This document shows positions 50,547-59,215 of a DNA stretch of 64,000 nucleotides, piece after piece (the stretch's first letter is position 1; the number at the start of each line of letters is the position of its first letter). The position numbers and the translations under genes were made by a program. The stretch comes from Alloboseaceae bacterium BT-24-1 (lineage in GTDB: Bacteria > Pseudomonadota > Alphaproteobacteria > Rhizobiales > Beijerinckiaceae). The stretch is taken from assembly GCA_025846845.1 (NCBI GenBank), contig JAOYTL010000013.1:124001-188000 (forward strand), read 5' to 3'. Below the pieces are notes generated by a model. The model did no database searches. It was not told the DNA's origin and was given only the letters and a program-made list of their open reading frames with translations.

Positions 50547-50807
50547 ATGCCGCAGGTCACGATCTACACCACGGGCTGGTGCCCCTATTGTCATGCCGCC
50601 AAGGCGCTGTTGACGAAGAAGGGCATCGCCTTCGAGGAAGTCGGCGTCGACGGCAAGCCGGAGCTGCGCCAGGAGATGACGGCGAAGGCCGGCGGACGCA
50701 CCAGCGTGCCGCAGATCTTCATCGGCGGGCGCCATGTCGGTGGCTCCGACGATCTGCACGCGCTCGATGCCCGCGGCGAGCTCGACCCGCTGCTGAAGGC
50801 CGCCTGA
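50547..50807 (+). CDS. grxC: Glutaredoxin 3
   Basis: 86 aa with the dithiol active site CPYC at residues 12-15 ('TTGWCPYCHAAKALL'), the cis-Pro glutathione-binding 'RTSVPQIFIGGRHVGGSDDL' and the usual GrxC length. It reduces disulfides with glutathione. 45 bp after comF and 10 bp before the Nit gene, probably one operon. Confidence 0.96.
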   Translation: MPQVTIYTTGWCPYCHAAKALLTKKGIAFEEVGVDGKPELRQEMTAKAGGRTSVPQIFIGGRHVGGSDDLHALDARGELDPLLKAA

Positions 50808-50817
50808 GGAGAGCCCG

Positions 50818-51681
50818 ATGACCGCGCCACGCTTTATCGCCGCCTGCGTCCAGATGCGTTCGACGCGCGATCCCAAGCGCAACCGCGACGATGCGGTCCG
50901 CCTGATCCGCGAGGCCGCGGCGGCCGGCGCGCAATTCGTCCAGACGCCGGAGGTCACCAATCTCTGCGAGCGCGACACCAAGCGCCTGCGCGAAATCAGC
51001 CAGGGCGAAGAGCAGCACGAGGTGCTCGCTGGGCTGCGCGAGGCAGCTCGCGAGACCGGGATCTGGCTGCAGATCGGCTCGCTCTCGGTCAAAGCCGGCG
51101 AGAAGATCGCCAACCGCGCTTACATGATCGATCCCGCCGGCGAGATCGTCGCCCGCTACGACAAGATCCATCTCTTCGACGTCGACCTGCCCAATGGCGA
51201 GACCTGGCGCGAATCCAGCACCTTCTCCGGCGGCGACAGGGCGACTTTGGTCGAGACGCCCTGGGGTCTGATCGGGGTGTCGATCTGCTACGATGTCCGC
51301 TTCCCCTATCTCTACCGGGCAGAGGCCGAGGCTGGCGCCTTCATGCTGACCGCGCCGGCCTGCTTCACCCGCCAGACCGGCGAGGCGCATTGGCAGGTGC
51401 TGCAGCGGGCTCGCGCCATCGAGAACGGCGCCTTCATGATGTCGGCGGCGCAGGGCGGCCTGCACGAGGACGGCCGCGAGAGCTATGGCCACTCGATCAT
51501 CGTCGATCCCTGGGGCCGCGTCCTGGCCGAGGCCGGCAACGAGCCCGGGCTGATCATGGCCGAGATCGATCTCGCGTTGGTCGCGGACGCCCGCCAGCGC
51601 ATCCCGACCTTGCGCCACACCCGCTCCTTCGCGGTCGAAACCCGCAAGGGCGAGCAGCCGCGGCTCGACGCGGCCGAGTGA
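50818..51681 (+). CDS. Carbon-nitrogen hydrolase, Nit1/deaminated glutathione amidase type
   Basis: 287-aa nitrilase-superfamily enzyme with the Glu45-Lys116-Cys157 triad ('QTPEVTN', 'YDKIHLFDVD', 'GVSICYDVRFPYLYR'). The 'KIHLFDVD' and 'PAAFT'-like 'APACFTRQTGEAHW' stretches are typical of Nit1-type amidases, which hydrolyse deaminated glutathione as metabolite repair. Its position right after a glutaredoxin fits that role. Confidence 0.92.
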   Translation: MTAPRFIAACVQMRSTRDPKRNRDDAVRLIREAAAAGAQFVQTPEVTNLCERDTKRLREISQGEEQHEVLAGLREAARETGIWLQIGSLSVKAGEKIANRAYMIDPAGEIVARYDKIHLFDVDLPNGETWRESSTFSGGDRATLVETPWGLIGVSICYDVRFPYLYRAEAEAGAFMLTAPACFTRQTGEAHWQVLQRARAIENGAFMMSAAQGGLHEDGRESYGHSIIVDPWGRVLAEAGNEPGLIMAEIDLALVADARQRIPTLRHTRSFAVETRKGEQPRLDAAE

Positions 51682-51751
51682 GCATGGCAGCAAAACTTGC
51701 CGCGGAACGGCCGCGCCCCCATCTGCAGCCGTTACCCGGCTTTGAGTTGAG

Positions 51752-52255
51752 ATGATCCGTTACACCCTGATCTGCGACAACGCCCACGAGTTCGAGAGCT
51801 GGTTTGCCAGCTCCAACAGCTTCGAGGAGCAGGCGAAGCGCGGTTTCGTCACCTGCCCGGTCTGCGACAGCGCCAGGGTCGAGCGTGCCGTGATGTCTCC
51901 CGCCGTGGCCCGCACCGACCGTGGCCGGCGACCGGCGGAGTCTGCGCCTTTACCGGAGGCTGCCGTGCCGTCATCTGCCCCCGCTCCCTCCCCTGCCCCG
52001 GCCGTTCAGCCGGCAGCGCTGATGGGTGAGAAGGAGATCGCGTTTCGCGCGATGCTGACGGCACTGCACGAGCATGTCGCCGCCAACGCCGAGCCCGTCG
52101 GCAAGAATTTCGCCGAGGAGGCGCTGAAGATCCATCATGGCGAGAGCGAGAGCCGCGCCATCTATGGCGAGGCCAGCGCCGAGGACGCGCAGATGCTGCA
52201 TGAGGAAGGCGTCGAGTTCCTGCCGCTGCCGCGGCTGCCCGAGGGACGGAACTAG
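51752..52255 (+). CDS. DUF1178 family protein
   Basis: 167 aa. The N-terminus 'MIRYTLICDNAHEFESWF' and the CPVC motif at about residues 35-38 ('FVTCPVCDSARVERAVMSP') form a probable zinc-binding ribbon. A Pro/Ala-rich linker is followed by 'EKEIAFRAMLTALHEHVAANAEPVGKNFAEEALKIHHGE', the DUF1178 signature. Function unknown; commonly found beside grxC and nitrilase genes in alphaproteobacteria. Confidence 0.93.
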   Translation: MIRYTLICDNAHEFESWFASSNSFEEQAKRGFVTCPVCDSARVERAVMSPAVARTDRGRRPAESAPLPEAAVPSSAPAPSPAPAVQPAALMGEKEIAFRAMLTALHEHVAANAEPVGKNFAEEALKIHHGESESRAIYGEASAEDAQMLHEEGVEFLPLPRLPEGRN

Positions 52256-52276
52256 CACCAGCGCTTACCCGCACCC

Positions 52277-52370
52277 GTCATGGTCGGGCTTGTCCCGACC
52301 ATCCACGTCTTCGCTTCGTTGATCAGTTCGTGTTCAAGACGTGGATGCTCGCCACAAGGGCGAGCATGAC
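52277..52370. repeat. Multi-stem interspersed repeat, copy 1
   Basis: 94 bp with outer GTCATG/CATGAC ends, GGTCGGG/CCCGACC, CCACGTCTT/AAGACGTGG and GCTCGCC/GGCGAGC stems. It is nearly identical to 62475-62565 except in the central loop. Intergenic between the DUF1178 and MarR genes. Confidence 0.88.
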
Positions 52371-52428
52371 GATCGTTGTGCTCTGTAGATCCGGCAACTG
52401 ACATTCACCGCTTGCGTTCGCCTCATCC

Positions 52429-52442
52429 CGGGCATATACCCG
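52429..52442. promoter_or_regulatory. MarR operator (CGGG-CATATA-CCCG) upstream of marR
   Basis: Inverted repeat with the same CATATA centre as 52863-52878, ending 6 bp before the MarR start codon. Strong sign of autorepression. Confidence 0.65.
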
Positions 52443-52448
52443 CAACCT

Positions 52449-52847
52449 ATGTCGGTTCCCTGCATCTGCACGACCTTGCGCTCGGCCTCCCGCCGGATGA
52501 TCGCCTTCTATGACGAGTCGATCGCTCCGGTCGGGGTCAACATCGCGCAGTTCAGCCTGATGCGCTCGATCGCCCGGACCCAGCCGGTGACGCTGACCGC
52601 GCTCGGCCGGCGTGTCGAGCTCGACCGCTCGACCATCGGCCGCAATGTCCGCGTGCTCGAGAAGATGGGCCTCGTCGTGCTCGGCCGCGGCGAGGACCAG
52701 CGCGAAGCCACGGTCATGCTGACCGAGGCCGGACACAAGGTTCTGGAAGACGGCGCCCCCCTCTGGGACGGCGCCCAGAAATCCCTCGACGACCGTCTCG
52801 GCGTCGAATTCATGCGACAGCTTCACGTCGCGCTCGATTCACTCTGA
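52449..52847 (+). CDS. MarR-family transcriptional regulator
   Basis: 132 aa. Winged-helix core: 'NIAQFSLMRSIARTQPVTLTALGRRVELDRSTIGRNVRVLEKMGLV' then wing 'GRGEDQREATVMLTEAG'. The Cys-containing N-terminus ('CICTTLRSASRRMIAFYDE') is a common variant in this order. Near-identical palindromes lie before this gene and before the downstream MFS gene, so it probably represses itself and the MFS/SDR genes until a ligand binds. Confidence 0.92.
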   Translation: MSVPCICTTLRSASRRMIAFYDESIAPVGVNIAQFSLMRSIARTQPVTLTALGRRVELDRSTIGRNVRVLEKMGLVVLGRGEDQREATVMLTEAGHKVLEDGAPLWDGAQKSLDDRLGVEFMRQLHVALDSL

Positions 52848-52862
52848 TTTCCTCATGGATAT

Positions 52863-52878
52863 GCGGGCATATACCCGC
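52863..52878. promoter_or_regulatory. MarR operator (GCGGG-CATATA-CCCGC) upstream of the MFS gene
   Basis: 16-bp inverted repeat in the 46-bp gap between marR and the MFS start, 15 bp before the ATG at 52894. It shares its 14-bp core with the site before marR. Confidence 0.65.
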
Positions 52879-52893
52879 AAAAGGGAGCAACTG

Positions 52894-54207
52894 ATGCCGA
52901 CAGATCTCGCAGAACAAGCCCAACCAGTCGGCCTTGCCGACGCCTTCGCCCGGCGCGGCATCCATTATGGCTGGGTGGTTGCGGCGGTGACCTTCCTGAC
53001 CATGCTGGTCACCGCCGGCGCCGTCGGAGCGCCTGGCGTCTTGATCCTGCCGCTGCAGAAGGAGTTCGGCTGGGCGACCTCCGAAATCTCCTCGGCGCTG
53101 GCGATCCGGCTGCTGCTGTTCGGGCTGATGGCGCCCTTCGCCGCCGCCTTCATGAACCGCTTCGGCGTCCGGCCTGTCGCCATGGTCGCGCTCAACCTGA
53201 TCGCGGCAAGCATCATCGGCTCCTTCTTCATGACGCAGCTCTGGCAGCTGGTCCTGCTCTGGGGCTTCGTACTCGGCTTCGGCACCGGCCTCACTGCCAT
53301 GGTGCTCGGCGCCACCGTCGCGACGCGCTGGTTCGTGCAGCGGCGCGGCCTCGTCGTCGGCCTGCTGACCGCCAGCACCGCGACTGGTCAGCTCGTCTTC
53401 CTGCCTTTGCTCGCAGCCTTGACCGAGCAAGTCGGCTGGCGCGCCGCCATGACCTTTGTGCTCGGCATGATCGCGCTTGCCGCGATCGGCGTGCTCGCCC
53501 TGATGCGCGACCGCCCGGCCGATCTCGGCCTGGCCCCCTATGGCGGCACGCAGATCGTGCCGGCCCCGGCGCAAGCCGCCAGCCTCGGGGCGATGCTCGC
53601 CTCCCCGCTCGTCGCGCTGCGCGAAGCCGCGAAGACCAGCACCTTCTGGATCCTGTTCGGCACCTTCTTCGTCTGCGGCGCCAGCACCAACGGGCTGGTC
53701 CAGACCCATTTCGTCGCGCTCTGCGGCGATTACGGCATGGCGGCGGTGACGGCGGCGAGCGTGCTCGCGGTGATCGGCATCTTCGACTTCCTCGGCACGG
53801 TCGGCTCCGGCTGGCTCTCGGACCGCTATGACAGCCGCTGGCTGCTGTTCTGGTATTACGGCCTGCGCGGGCTCTCGCTGCTCTTCCTGCCCTTCACCGA
53901 CTTCTCCTTCTACGGCCTCTCGATCTTCGCGATCTTCTACGGGCTCGACTGGGTCGCGACCGTACCGCCGACGATCAAGCTCGCCGCCGACCGTTTCGGC
54001 GAGAAGGCGACCCTCGTCTTCGGCTGGGTCTTCACCGGTCACCAGCTTGGCGCCGCGGTCGCCGCCTATGGCGCCGGCTTCAGCCGCACCGTCTATGACA
54101 GCTACCTGCCGGCCTTCTTCATTGCCGGCGCGCTCTGCCTCTTCGCCGCCGGCTTCTGCATCTTGATGCGTGGCGGCCAAGCCAAGCCCGTGCCCGCCGC
54201 CGCCTGA
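52894..54207 (+). CDS. Major facilitator superfamily transporter
   Basis: 437 aa from the ATG at 52894 (GGGAGC upstream). Twelve hydrophobic helices. The N-terminal 'RRGIHYGWVVAAVTFLTMLVTAGAVGAPGVLILPLQKEFGW' is typical of the oxalate/formate-antiporter-like, monocarboxylate (MCT) branch. 'GSGWLSDRYDSRWLLFWYYG' is the MFS loop motif. It is controlled by the adjacent MarR. The cargo is probably an organic anion or a toxic compound; direction is not deducible. Confidence 0.92.
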   Translation: MPTDLAEQAQPVGLADAFARRGIHYGWVVAAVTFLTMLVTAGAVGAPGVLILPLQKEFGWATSEISSALAIRLLLFGLMAPFAAAFMNRFGVRPVAMVALNLIAASIIGSFFMTQLWQLVLLWGFVLGFGTGLTAMVLGATVATRWFVQRRGLVVGLLTASTATGQLVFLPLLAALTEQVGWRAAMTFVLGMIALAAIGVLALMRDRPADLGLAPYGGTQIVPAPAQAASLGAMLASPLVALREAAKTSTFWILFGTFFVCGASTNGLVQTHFVALCGDYGMAAVTAASVLAVIGIFDFLGTVGSGWLSDRYDSRWLLFWYYGLRGLSLLFLPFTDFSFYGLSIFAIFYGLDWVATVPPTIKLAADRFGEKATLVFGWVFTGHQLGAAVAAYGAGFSRTVYDSYLPAFFIAGALCLFAAGFCILMRGGQAKPVPAAA

Positions 54208-54221
54208 ACGGAGACCTGACG

Positions 54222-54914
54222 ATGACCTCCCTCCCCTATCGCAGCGCCCTGATCGTCGGAGCCGGCTCGGGCATCAGCGCCTCGGTCGCCCGTGCGCTCG
54301 CCGCCCAAGGCGTCAAGGTCGGCCTCGCCGCCCGCAACACCGAAAAGCTCGCCGCGCTCGCTGCCGAGACCGGCGCAGCGACCTTCACGGTCGACGCCTC
54401 CGATCCGGCGGCCCTCGCCGGCCTGTTCGAGGCGGCGGAGGCCCGGATCGGCGAGCCCGACATCGTCATCTACAATGCCAGTGGCCGTCTGCGCGGGCCG
54501 ATCGCGGAGCTCGATCCCGCAGGGGTCGCGCAGGCACTTGCGGTCACCGCCTATGGCGCCTTCCTTGTGACGCAGCAGGCGGCGCGACGGATGCTGCCGC
54601 ATGGGCGCGGCGCGATCCTGCTCACCGGCGCCACCGCCGGCATCAAGGGCTTCGCACTGTCGGCGCCCTTCGCCATGGGCAAGTTCGCCCTGCGCGGCCT
54701 GGCGCAAAGCGCGGCGCGGGAGCTTGGGCCGAAGGGCATCCATGTCGCGCATTTCGTCATCGACGGCGCTGTTCGCAGCACCCGTCATCCGGATACTGAT
54801 GACAACACGCTCGACCCGGACGCCATCGCCCAGAGCTATCTCGACGTGCTCAGGCAGCCGCGCAGCGCCTGGTCGCTCGAGGTCGAGCTTCGGCCCTGGG
54901 TCGAGAGCTTCTAA
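54222..54914 (+). CDS. Short-chain dehydrogenase/reductase
   Basis: 230 aa. The nucleotide-binding motif is 'VGAGSGISAS', a shifted form of TGxxxGIG. 'ILLTGATAGIKGFALSAPFAMGKFALRGL' stands where the Ser-Tyr-Lys triad should be; the Tyr is replaced by Phe (APFAMGK), so a normal SDR mechanism is doubtful. 14 bp after the MFS gene, hence probably in the MarR regulon. Similar Tyr-lacking SDR-like proteins are frequent in alphaproteobacteria; activity unknown. Confidence 0.82.
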   Translation: MTSLPYRSALIVGAGSGISASVARALAAQGVKVGLAARNTEKLAALAAETGAATFTVDASDPAALAGLFEAAEARIGEPDIVIYNASGRLRGPIAELDPAGVAQALAVTAYGAFLVTQQAARRMLPHGRGAILLTGATAGIKGFALSAPFAMGKFALRGLAQSAARELGPKGIHVAHFVIDGAVRSTRHPDTDDNTLDPDAIAQSYLDVLRQPRSAWSLEVELRPWVESF

Positions 54915-54921
54915 GGGCCGC

Positions 54922-55593
54922 TCAGGCCTTCTCGATCGGCGGCACCTTGAAGGTCTCGACCGTCGAGGCGCCGCCGGCGAGCAGCGCCTCCCATTCGGCC
55001 TCCGCCTTCACTCGTGCCAGGCAGGGTGCGAGCTTGGCCTCGACCAGCGCATGAGGCACGAAGACGAGGCCGTCATCGTCGCCGACGACGAGATCATGCG
55101 GCTGGACGGCGACGCCACCGAAGACGATCGGCCCGTTGACGATGCCGCGCTCCATCGAGGACGGGCCGCGCGGCATGATCCAGCGCGAGAAGAAGACGAA
55201 GTCCGGCCATTGCGACACCGGCCCGACATCGCGCACCGCGCCGTCGACGACGACGCCGGCAATGCCCTTGCGCCGGGCGGCACCGCCGAGCAGGTCGCCG
55301 ATCATCGCCGCATCCTTGCGCCCGCCAGCCGCGACCACCACGACGTCGCCGCGCTCGGCAATGCTGATCGCATGATGCACCGGCCCGTAATCGGCCGGCT
55401 CGCACCAGGCGGTGATCGCCTGGCCGACCAGCCGCTTGCCCGGAGCGAAAGGGCGGGTCGGCCGGATCGCCGGATCGGCATGGCCGATGCCGCCGAGCTG
55501 GTCGGCGATCACCGAGCTCGGCACCGCCTGCCAGGCGTCGATCAGGGCTTGCGGCAGGCGCGGATGGGCAGGCGTGGCGAGACGGGTCGGCAT
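54922..55593 (-). CDS. RraA-family protein (4-hydroxy-4-methyl-2-oxoglutarate aldolase-like)
   Basis: 223 aa. RraA fold with 'GDLLGGAARRKGIAGVVVDGAVRDVG', in which the Arg-Asp pair and upstream Gly-rich loop match HMG/CHA pyruvate aldolases as well as RNase E inhibitors. The longer N-terminus and an intact Arg-Asp pair favour an aldolase or oxaloacetate decarboxylase. Convergent with the SDR (7-bp gap) and 31 bp downstream of the aminotransferase on the same strand. Confidence 0.87.
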   Translation of the reverse strand: MPTRLATPAHPRLPQALIDAWQAVPSSVIADQLGGIGHADPAIRPTRPFAPGKRLVGQAITAWCEPADYGPVHHAISIAERGDVVVVAAGGRKDAAMIGDLLGGAARRKGIAGVVVDGAVRDVGPVSQWPDFVFFSRWIMPRGPSSMERGIVNGPIVFGGVAVQPHDLVVGDDDGLVFVPHALVEAKLAPCLARVKAEAEWEALLAGGASTVETFKVPPIEKA

Positions 55594-55624
55594 CGGCGTT
55601 TCCTCGGTTTTTCTTTGATTGGAC

Positions 55625-56857
55625 TCACGCCGCCCGACCGGGCCGCTCGGCGAGCAGGCGCCGCACCGCCCGCTCCAGCCGCCGCACGCCCTCGACCAGG
55701 ACGTCCGGCGCCGAGCGGGTGAAATTGACCCGCATCGCGCTCTTCAGCACGCCCGAGGGATCGAACACGCTCGACGGCACGAAGGCGACGTTCTCGGCCA
55801 GGGCGTGGGTATAGAGCGCGTCGGTGTCGATGGCCCCATCCTTGGCCCGCATCCAGACGAACATGCCACCCAGCGGCACCTCCCATTCGAACCAGTCGGA
55901 GAGATGTTCCGCCGCCGCAGCGCATAGGGCATCGCGGCGCTCGCGATAGGTCGCGACGATCTTCGGGATGTGCTGCGCCTCGAAATCGCTCTCGATCATC
56001 TCGAGCGCGACCGCCTGCGTCAGCAGGCTGGAGGCGATGTCGGTCGACTGCTTGGCCAGCGCCAGCGTCGCAATCAGCGCGGCCTCGGCCACGACCCAGC
56101 CGACACGCAGGCCCGGCACCAGACTCTTCGACAGCGTGCCGAGATAGATCACCGGCCCGGCATAGGCGCCGTTCGGATGGCGCTGCGCGTGATGGGCGAG
56201 GATGCTCGGCCCGGCCTGCCCATCGAATTGCAGCGGCAGATAGGGATCGTCCTCGAGCAGCCAGGTCCCGGCCGCCTCGACCTTGTCGAGCAGGGCGGCG
56301 CGCTGATCCTGCGGCACCAGCACCCCGGTCGGGTTGGAATAGTTCGGCACGGCATAGACGAACTTGGCCTGGTGCAGCGCCGCATCATGCCCGGGCGCCT
56401 GCAGGCTCCAGTCGAGCTTCTCATAGCGCGGCATGCGCGGCCGCCAGGCATCGAGCGCGCCGAGATAGGTCGGGAACTGCGAGAGGATCAGTTCGCCGGG
56501 ATCGACCAGCGCCTTGCCGACCAGGTCGAGCCCCTGCATCGCCCCGGTCGTCAAAAGCACGTTCTCCGGCCCGAAGCGGCGCCCGGTCGTGGCGCTGAAG
56601 CGTTCGGCGATCGCCGCCCGCAGCGCCGGCAGCCCCTCGATCGCCCCGTATTCGAGGATCTGCGTGCCCCAGCGCGTCAGCGCCCGATCCTGCGCGGCGG
56701 AGATCGCCTCGACCGGATAGAGCTCGGCCGCCGGCAGGCCACCGGCGAGGCTGACGACATCGGCCCGCCCGCCGATCGCCATGAACTGCTGGGTGATGCT
56801 GTTGCCGGTCGAGAGCCAGCTGGCGAAAGCCGGCCGCCGCGCATCCGATGTCACCAT
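55625..56857 (-). CDS. PLP-dependent aminotransferase, class I/II (2-aminoadipate/valine type)
   Basis: 410 aa. I start it at the ATG at 56857; an adjacent GTG at 56854 is better spaced from AAGGG. Fold type I: 'GALQGLD'-like 'LTTGAMQGLDLVGKALVDPG', 'VPNYSNPTGVLVPQDQR', and the PLP-binding Lys in 'YLGTLSKSLVPGLRVGWV'. It resembles the aminotransferase half of MocR proteins and LysN-type enzymes but lacks a GntR domain. Divergent from an Lrp regulator at 57007, its likely controller, which suggests amino acid catabolism. Confidence 0.9.
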   Translation of the reverse strand: MVTSDARRPAFASWLSTGNSITQQFMAIGGRADVVSLAGGLPAAELYPVEAISAAQDRALTRWGTQILEYGAIEGLPALRAAIAERFSATTGRRFGPENVLLTTGAMQGLDLVGKALVDPGELILSQFPTYLGALDAWRPRMPRYEKLDWSLQAPGHDAALHQAKFVYAVPNYSNPTGVLVPQDQRAALLDKVEAAGTWLLEDDPYLPLQFDGQAGPSILAHHAQRHPNGAYAGPVIYLGTLSKSLVPGLRVGWVVAEAALIATLALAKQSTDIASSLLTQAVALEMIESDFEAQHIPKIVATYRERRDALCAAAAEHLSDWFEWEVPLGGMFVWMRAKDGAIDTDALYTHALAENVAFVPSSVFDPSGVLKSAMRVNFTRSAPDVLVEGVRRLERAVRRLLAERPGRAA

Positions 56858-57006
56858 GACCCTTGCACCATCCTTTTTCAGCCGAAGCGGCCGCTTGTGA
56901 AGGTTTAGCACTCTCGGAGCGAGCGAATCCGTGCAATGATTGAACATATCTCCTAGTTGGCGCGACTTATCGCCTATGAAGAGAAAATCTGGAGTGAAAC
57001 TCGCTC

Positions 57007-57531
57007 ATGACCGAGCTGGATCGCATCGACCGAAAAATTCTGGCCGCACTGCAGCAGAATGGCCGCATCTCGACCCTCGAACTGGCCGAGGCGGTCGGCC
57101 TTTCGCCGACGCCCTGTGCTCGCCGCATCAAGCGGCTGGAGGAGGCCGGCGTCATCGAAGGCTATGCGGCGAAGATCAGCCCTGCCGCGCTCGGCTTCGG
57201 CATCTGCGTCATGGTCAGCGTCAAGCTCGCCAAGCAGAGCCCGGACGCTGCGGAGCAGTTCATGAGCGCGATCCGCGACCAGCCCGAGATCACCGAATGC
57301 CTGCTGGTCACCGGCAATGTCGACTATCTCCTGCGCGTCTGGGTCAAGGACATCGAGGCGCTGCGCACCTTCATCAGCGAGGCCCTGCAGGCGATCCCCT
57401 GCGTTGCCGAGACCTCGACCATGGTCATCCTCGACACGCAGACCGCGAACCGGCTGCTGAATGTCCCCGGCCCAGCCCAAGGCCGGAAGGCACAGCCCGC
57501 CCGGTCCGCACGCGAGGCGGACCGGGACTAG
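57007..57531 (+). CDS. Lrp/AsnC-family transcriptional regulator
   Basis: 174 aa. N-terminal HTH 'LDRIDRKILAALQQNGRISTLELAEAVGLSPTPCARRIKRLEEAGVI' and C-terminal RAM ligand domain ('FGICVMVSVKLAKQ...', 'ITECLLVTGNVDYLLRVWV'). A basic tail of about 20 residues follows. Divergent from the aminotransferase gene; such pairs usually respond to the amino acid being degraded. Confidence 0.94.
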   Translation: MTELDRIDRKILAALQQNGRISTLELAEAVGLSPTPCARRIKRLEEAGVIEGYAAKISPAALGFGICVMVSVKLAKQSPDAAEQFMSAIRDQPEITECLLVTGNVDYLLRVWVKDIEALRTFISEALQAIPCVAETSTMVILDTQTANRLLNVPGPAQGRKAQPARSAREADRD

Positions 57532-57543
57532 CGCTGCTCGCGC

Positions 57544-58881
57544 TTACTTCGCCGCGACCTTGGCCGGTGCTGCCTTGTGGATGCGGCCATTGCTCATCAC
57601 GAACAGCACGCGCTGCAATTCGGTGATGTCCTTGGTCGGATCGGAGGCGACCGCGATCACATCGGCGGCCTTGCCGGGTTCGAGCGTGCCGATCTGCTTG
57701 GAGAGGTCGAGCAGGTCGGCGGCATCGACCGTCCCCATCCGGATCGCGATATCGGCCGGAATGCCGGCCTTGACCATCAGTGCGAACTCCTCGGCATTGT
57801 TGCCGTGCTCGCTGACGCCGGTATCGGTGCCGAAGGCGATCTTGACGCCGCCGCGATAGGCGCGGCCGAGCATGTCGAGCATCAGCGGCCCGACCTGCCG
57901 CGCCTTGTCGCGCACCGCAGGCGGCAGGAAGCCCTCCTCATCCGCCATCTTCACCACAGTCGCGCCAGCGAGCACGGTCGGGACGAGATAGGCGCCGCTC
58001 TTCTTGAACAGGGCGATCGACTCGTCGTTGAGATAGGTGCCGTGCTCGATCGAGTCGACGCCGGCCCGCAGCGCCGCATTGACGCCGTCGGCGCCGTGGG
58101 CGTGCACCGCTACCTTGCGCCCCATGGCATGGGCGGCTTCGACGATGCCCTCGATCTCGTCATCGAACATCTGCTTGCCGGTGCCGGCCGCCGTATTGCT
58201 CAGCACCCCGCCGGTCGCGGTGATCTTGATCACATCAGCGCCGCGCTTGATCTGGTTGCGCGCCGCATGGCGGCACTGCTCGCGGCCATTGCAGATGTTG
58301 TCGCCGAGCTCGGGGAAGACATCGGGTGCAAAGCCGTTGGTGTCGGAATGACCGCCGGTCGCCGAGATCGACTGGCCGGCCGTGACGATCCGTGGCCCGG
58401 GCACCTGCCCCTTGCGGATCGCATCGCGCAAAGCGAGCGCCGGCGCCCCGCGCGAGCCGAGATCGCGCACCGTGGTGAAGCCGGCATCGAGCGTACGCCT
58501 GGCATAGACGACGCCGTCGAGCGCGACGTTCTCGCCGGTCTTCTTGACGCGCTGGAGTTCGGTGTCGCGCGCCCGCTCCGAGGTGATGTGGACATGAGAG
58601 TCGATCAGGCCCGGCAGCACATAGCGGTCGCTGAGATCGACCACAGTCACTGCCTGCGCCGGGGCGCCGATGCTGTCGGCCGTGACGAAGCCGTCCTTCA
58701 TCTCCTGGATCAGGCTGTTCTTGATGATGAGGCTGGTCTTGGCCCGGGCTGGTGTGCCGGGAACGGCGAGCACCGAGCCGGCATGAATGATCGTCCAGCG
58801 GTCCCCGGCCGGCGCTTGCGCCAGGGCAGCCGGCGCCAGGCCCGCAACGAGCGCAGCGGCGAGCAGTATCGTTTTCGACAT
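57544..58881 (-). CDS. Exported metal-dependent amidohydrolase (imidazolonepropionase/prolidase-like)
   Basis: 445 aa from the ATG at 58881 (GGAGG, 6-nt spacing). Sec signal peptide ending 'LAQAPA'. Binuclear amidohydrolase motifs: 'LPGLIDSHVHITSE' (HxH), the bridging Lys in 'GADVIKITATGGV', 'KVAVHAHGADGVNAALRAGVDSIEHGTYL' (two His) and the Asp in 'AFGTDTGVSEHG'. Close relatives act as Xaa-Pro or Xaa-Arg dipeptidases or on N-acyl compounds. Convergent with the Lrp gene (12-bp gap). Confidence 0.9.
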   Translation of the reverse strand: MSKTILLAAALVAGLAPAALAQAPAGDRWTIIHAGSVLAVPGTPARAKTSLIIKNSLIQEMKDGFVTADSIGAPAQAVTVVDLSDRYVLPGLIDSHVHITSERARDTELQRVKKTGENVALDGVVYARRTLDAGFTTVRDLGSRGAPALALRDAIRKGQVPGPRIVTAGQSISATGGHSDTNGFAPDVFPELGDNICNGREQCRHAARNQIKRGADVIKITATGGVLSNTAAGTGKQMFDDEIEGIVEAAHAMGRKVAVHAHGADGVNAALRAGVDSIEHGTYLNDESIALFKKSGAYLVPTVLAGATVVKMADEEGFLPPAVRDKARQVGPLMLDMLGRAYRGGVKIAFGTDTGVSEHGNNAEEFALMVKAGIPADIAIRMGTVDAADLLDLSKQIGTLEPGKAADVIAVASDPTKDITELQRVLFVMSNGRIHKAAPAKVAAK

Positions 58882-59215
58882 CGATTTCCTCCATTGATGC
58901 GACGTCATTGCCATCAGCCATCCTGCCTAGTCGGCAGAGGCTGTCGGTCAGGTGCGTCGCTTGATCTTTGCGCAGGGACCTCCCTGCGGCTGGGCGCCAA
59001 TCTGCCGAGGATAGCGGAAGACCGTCAATCGACAGGATGGCCGATCGCACATGCCCTGGCCGCAACCCTGACGTGCTCCAGTCTACAGCCTATGCCAGCT
59101 CGGCTGGGCCTTCGCCCAATGTCGTAGACGACGGGTCGCCCCTCTGGCGTTATCTTCGCTGCAGTGCAACAATCGCGATTGCACGAGCTCAAAGACGGCA
59201 CGGCAGGGAGCGACC
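58882..59215. other. Gene-free divergent promoter region
   Basis: 334 bp between the exported amidohydrolase and the ethylmalonyl-CoA mutase. No coding sequence or strong repeat seen. It must hold both promoters. Confidence 0.5.
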
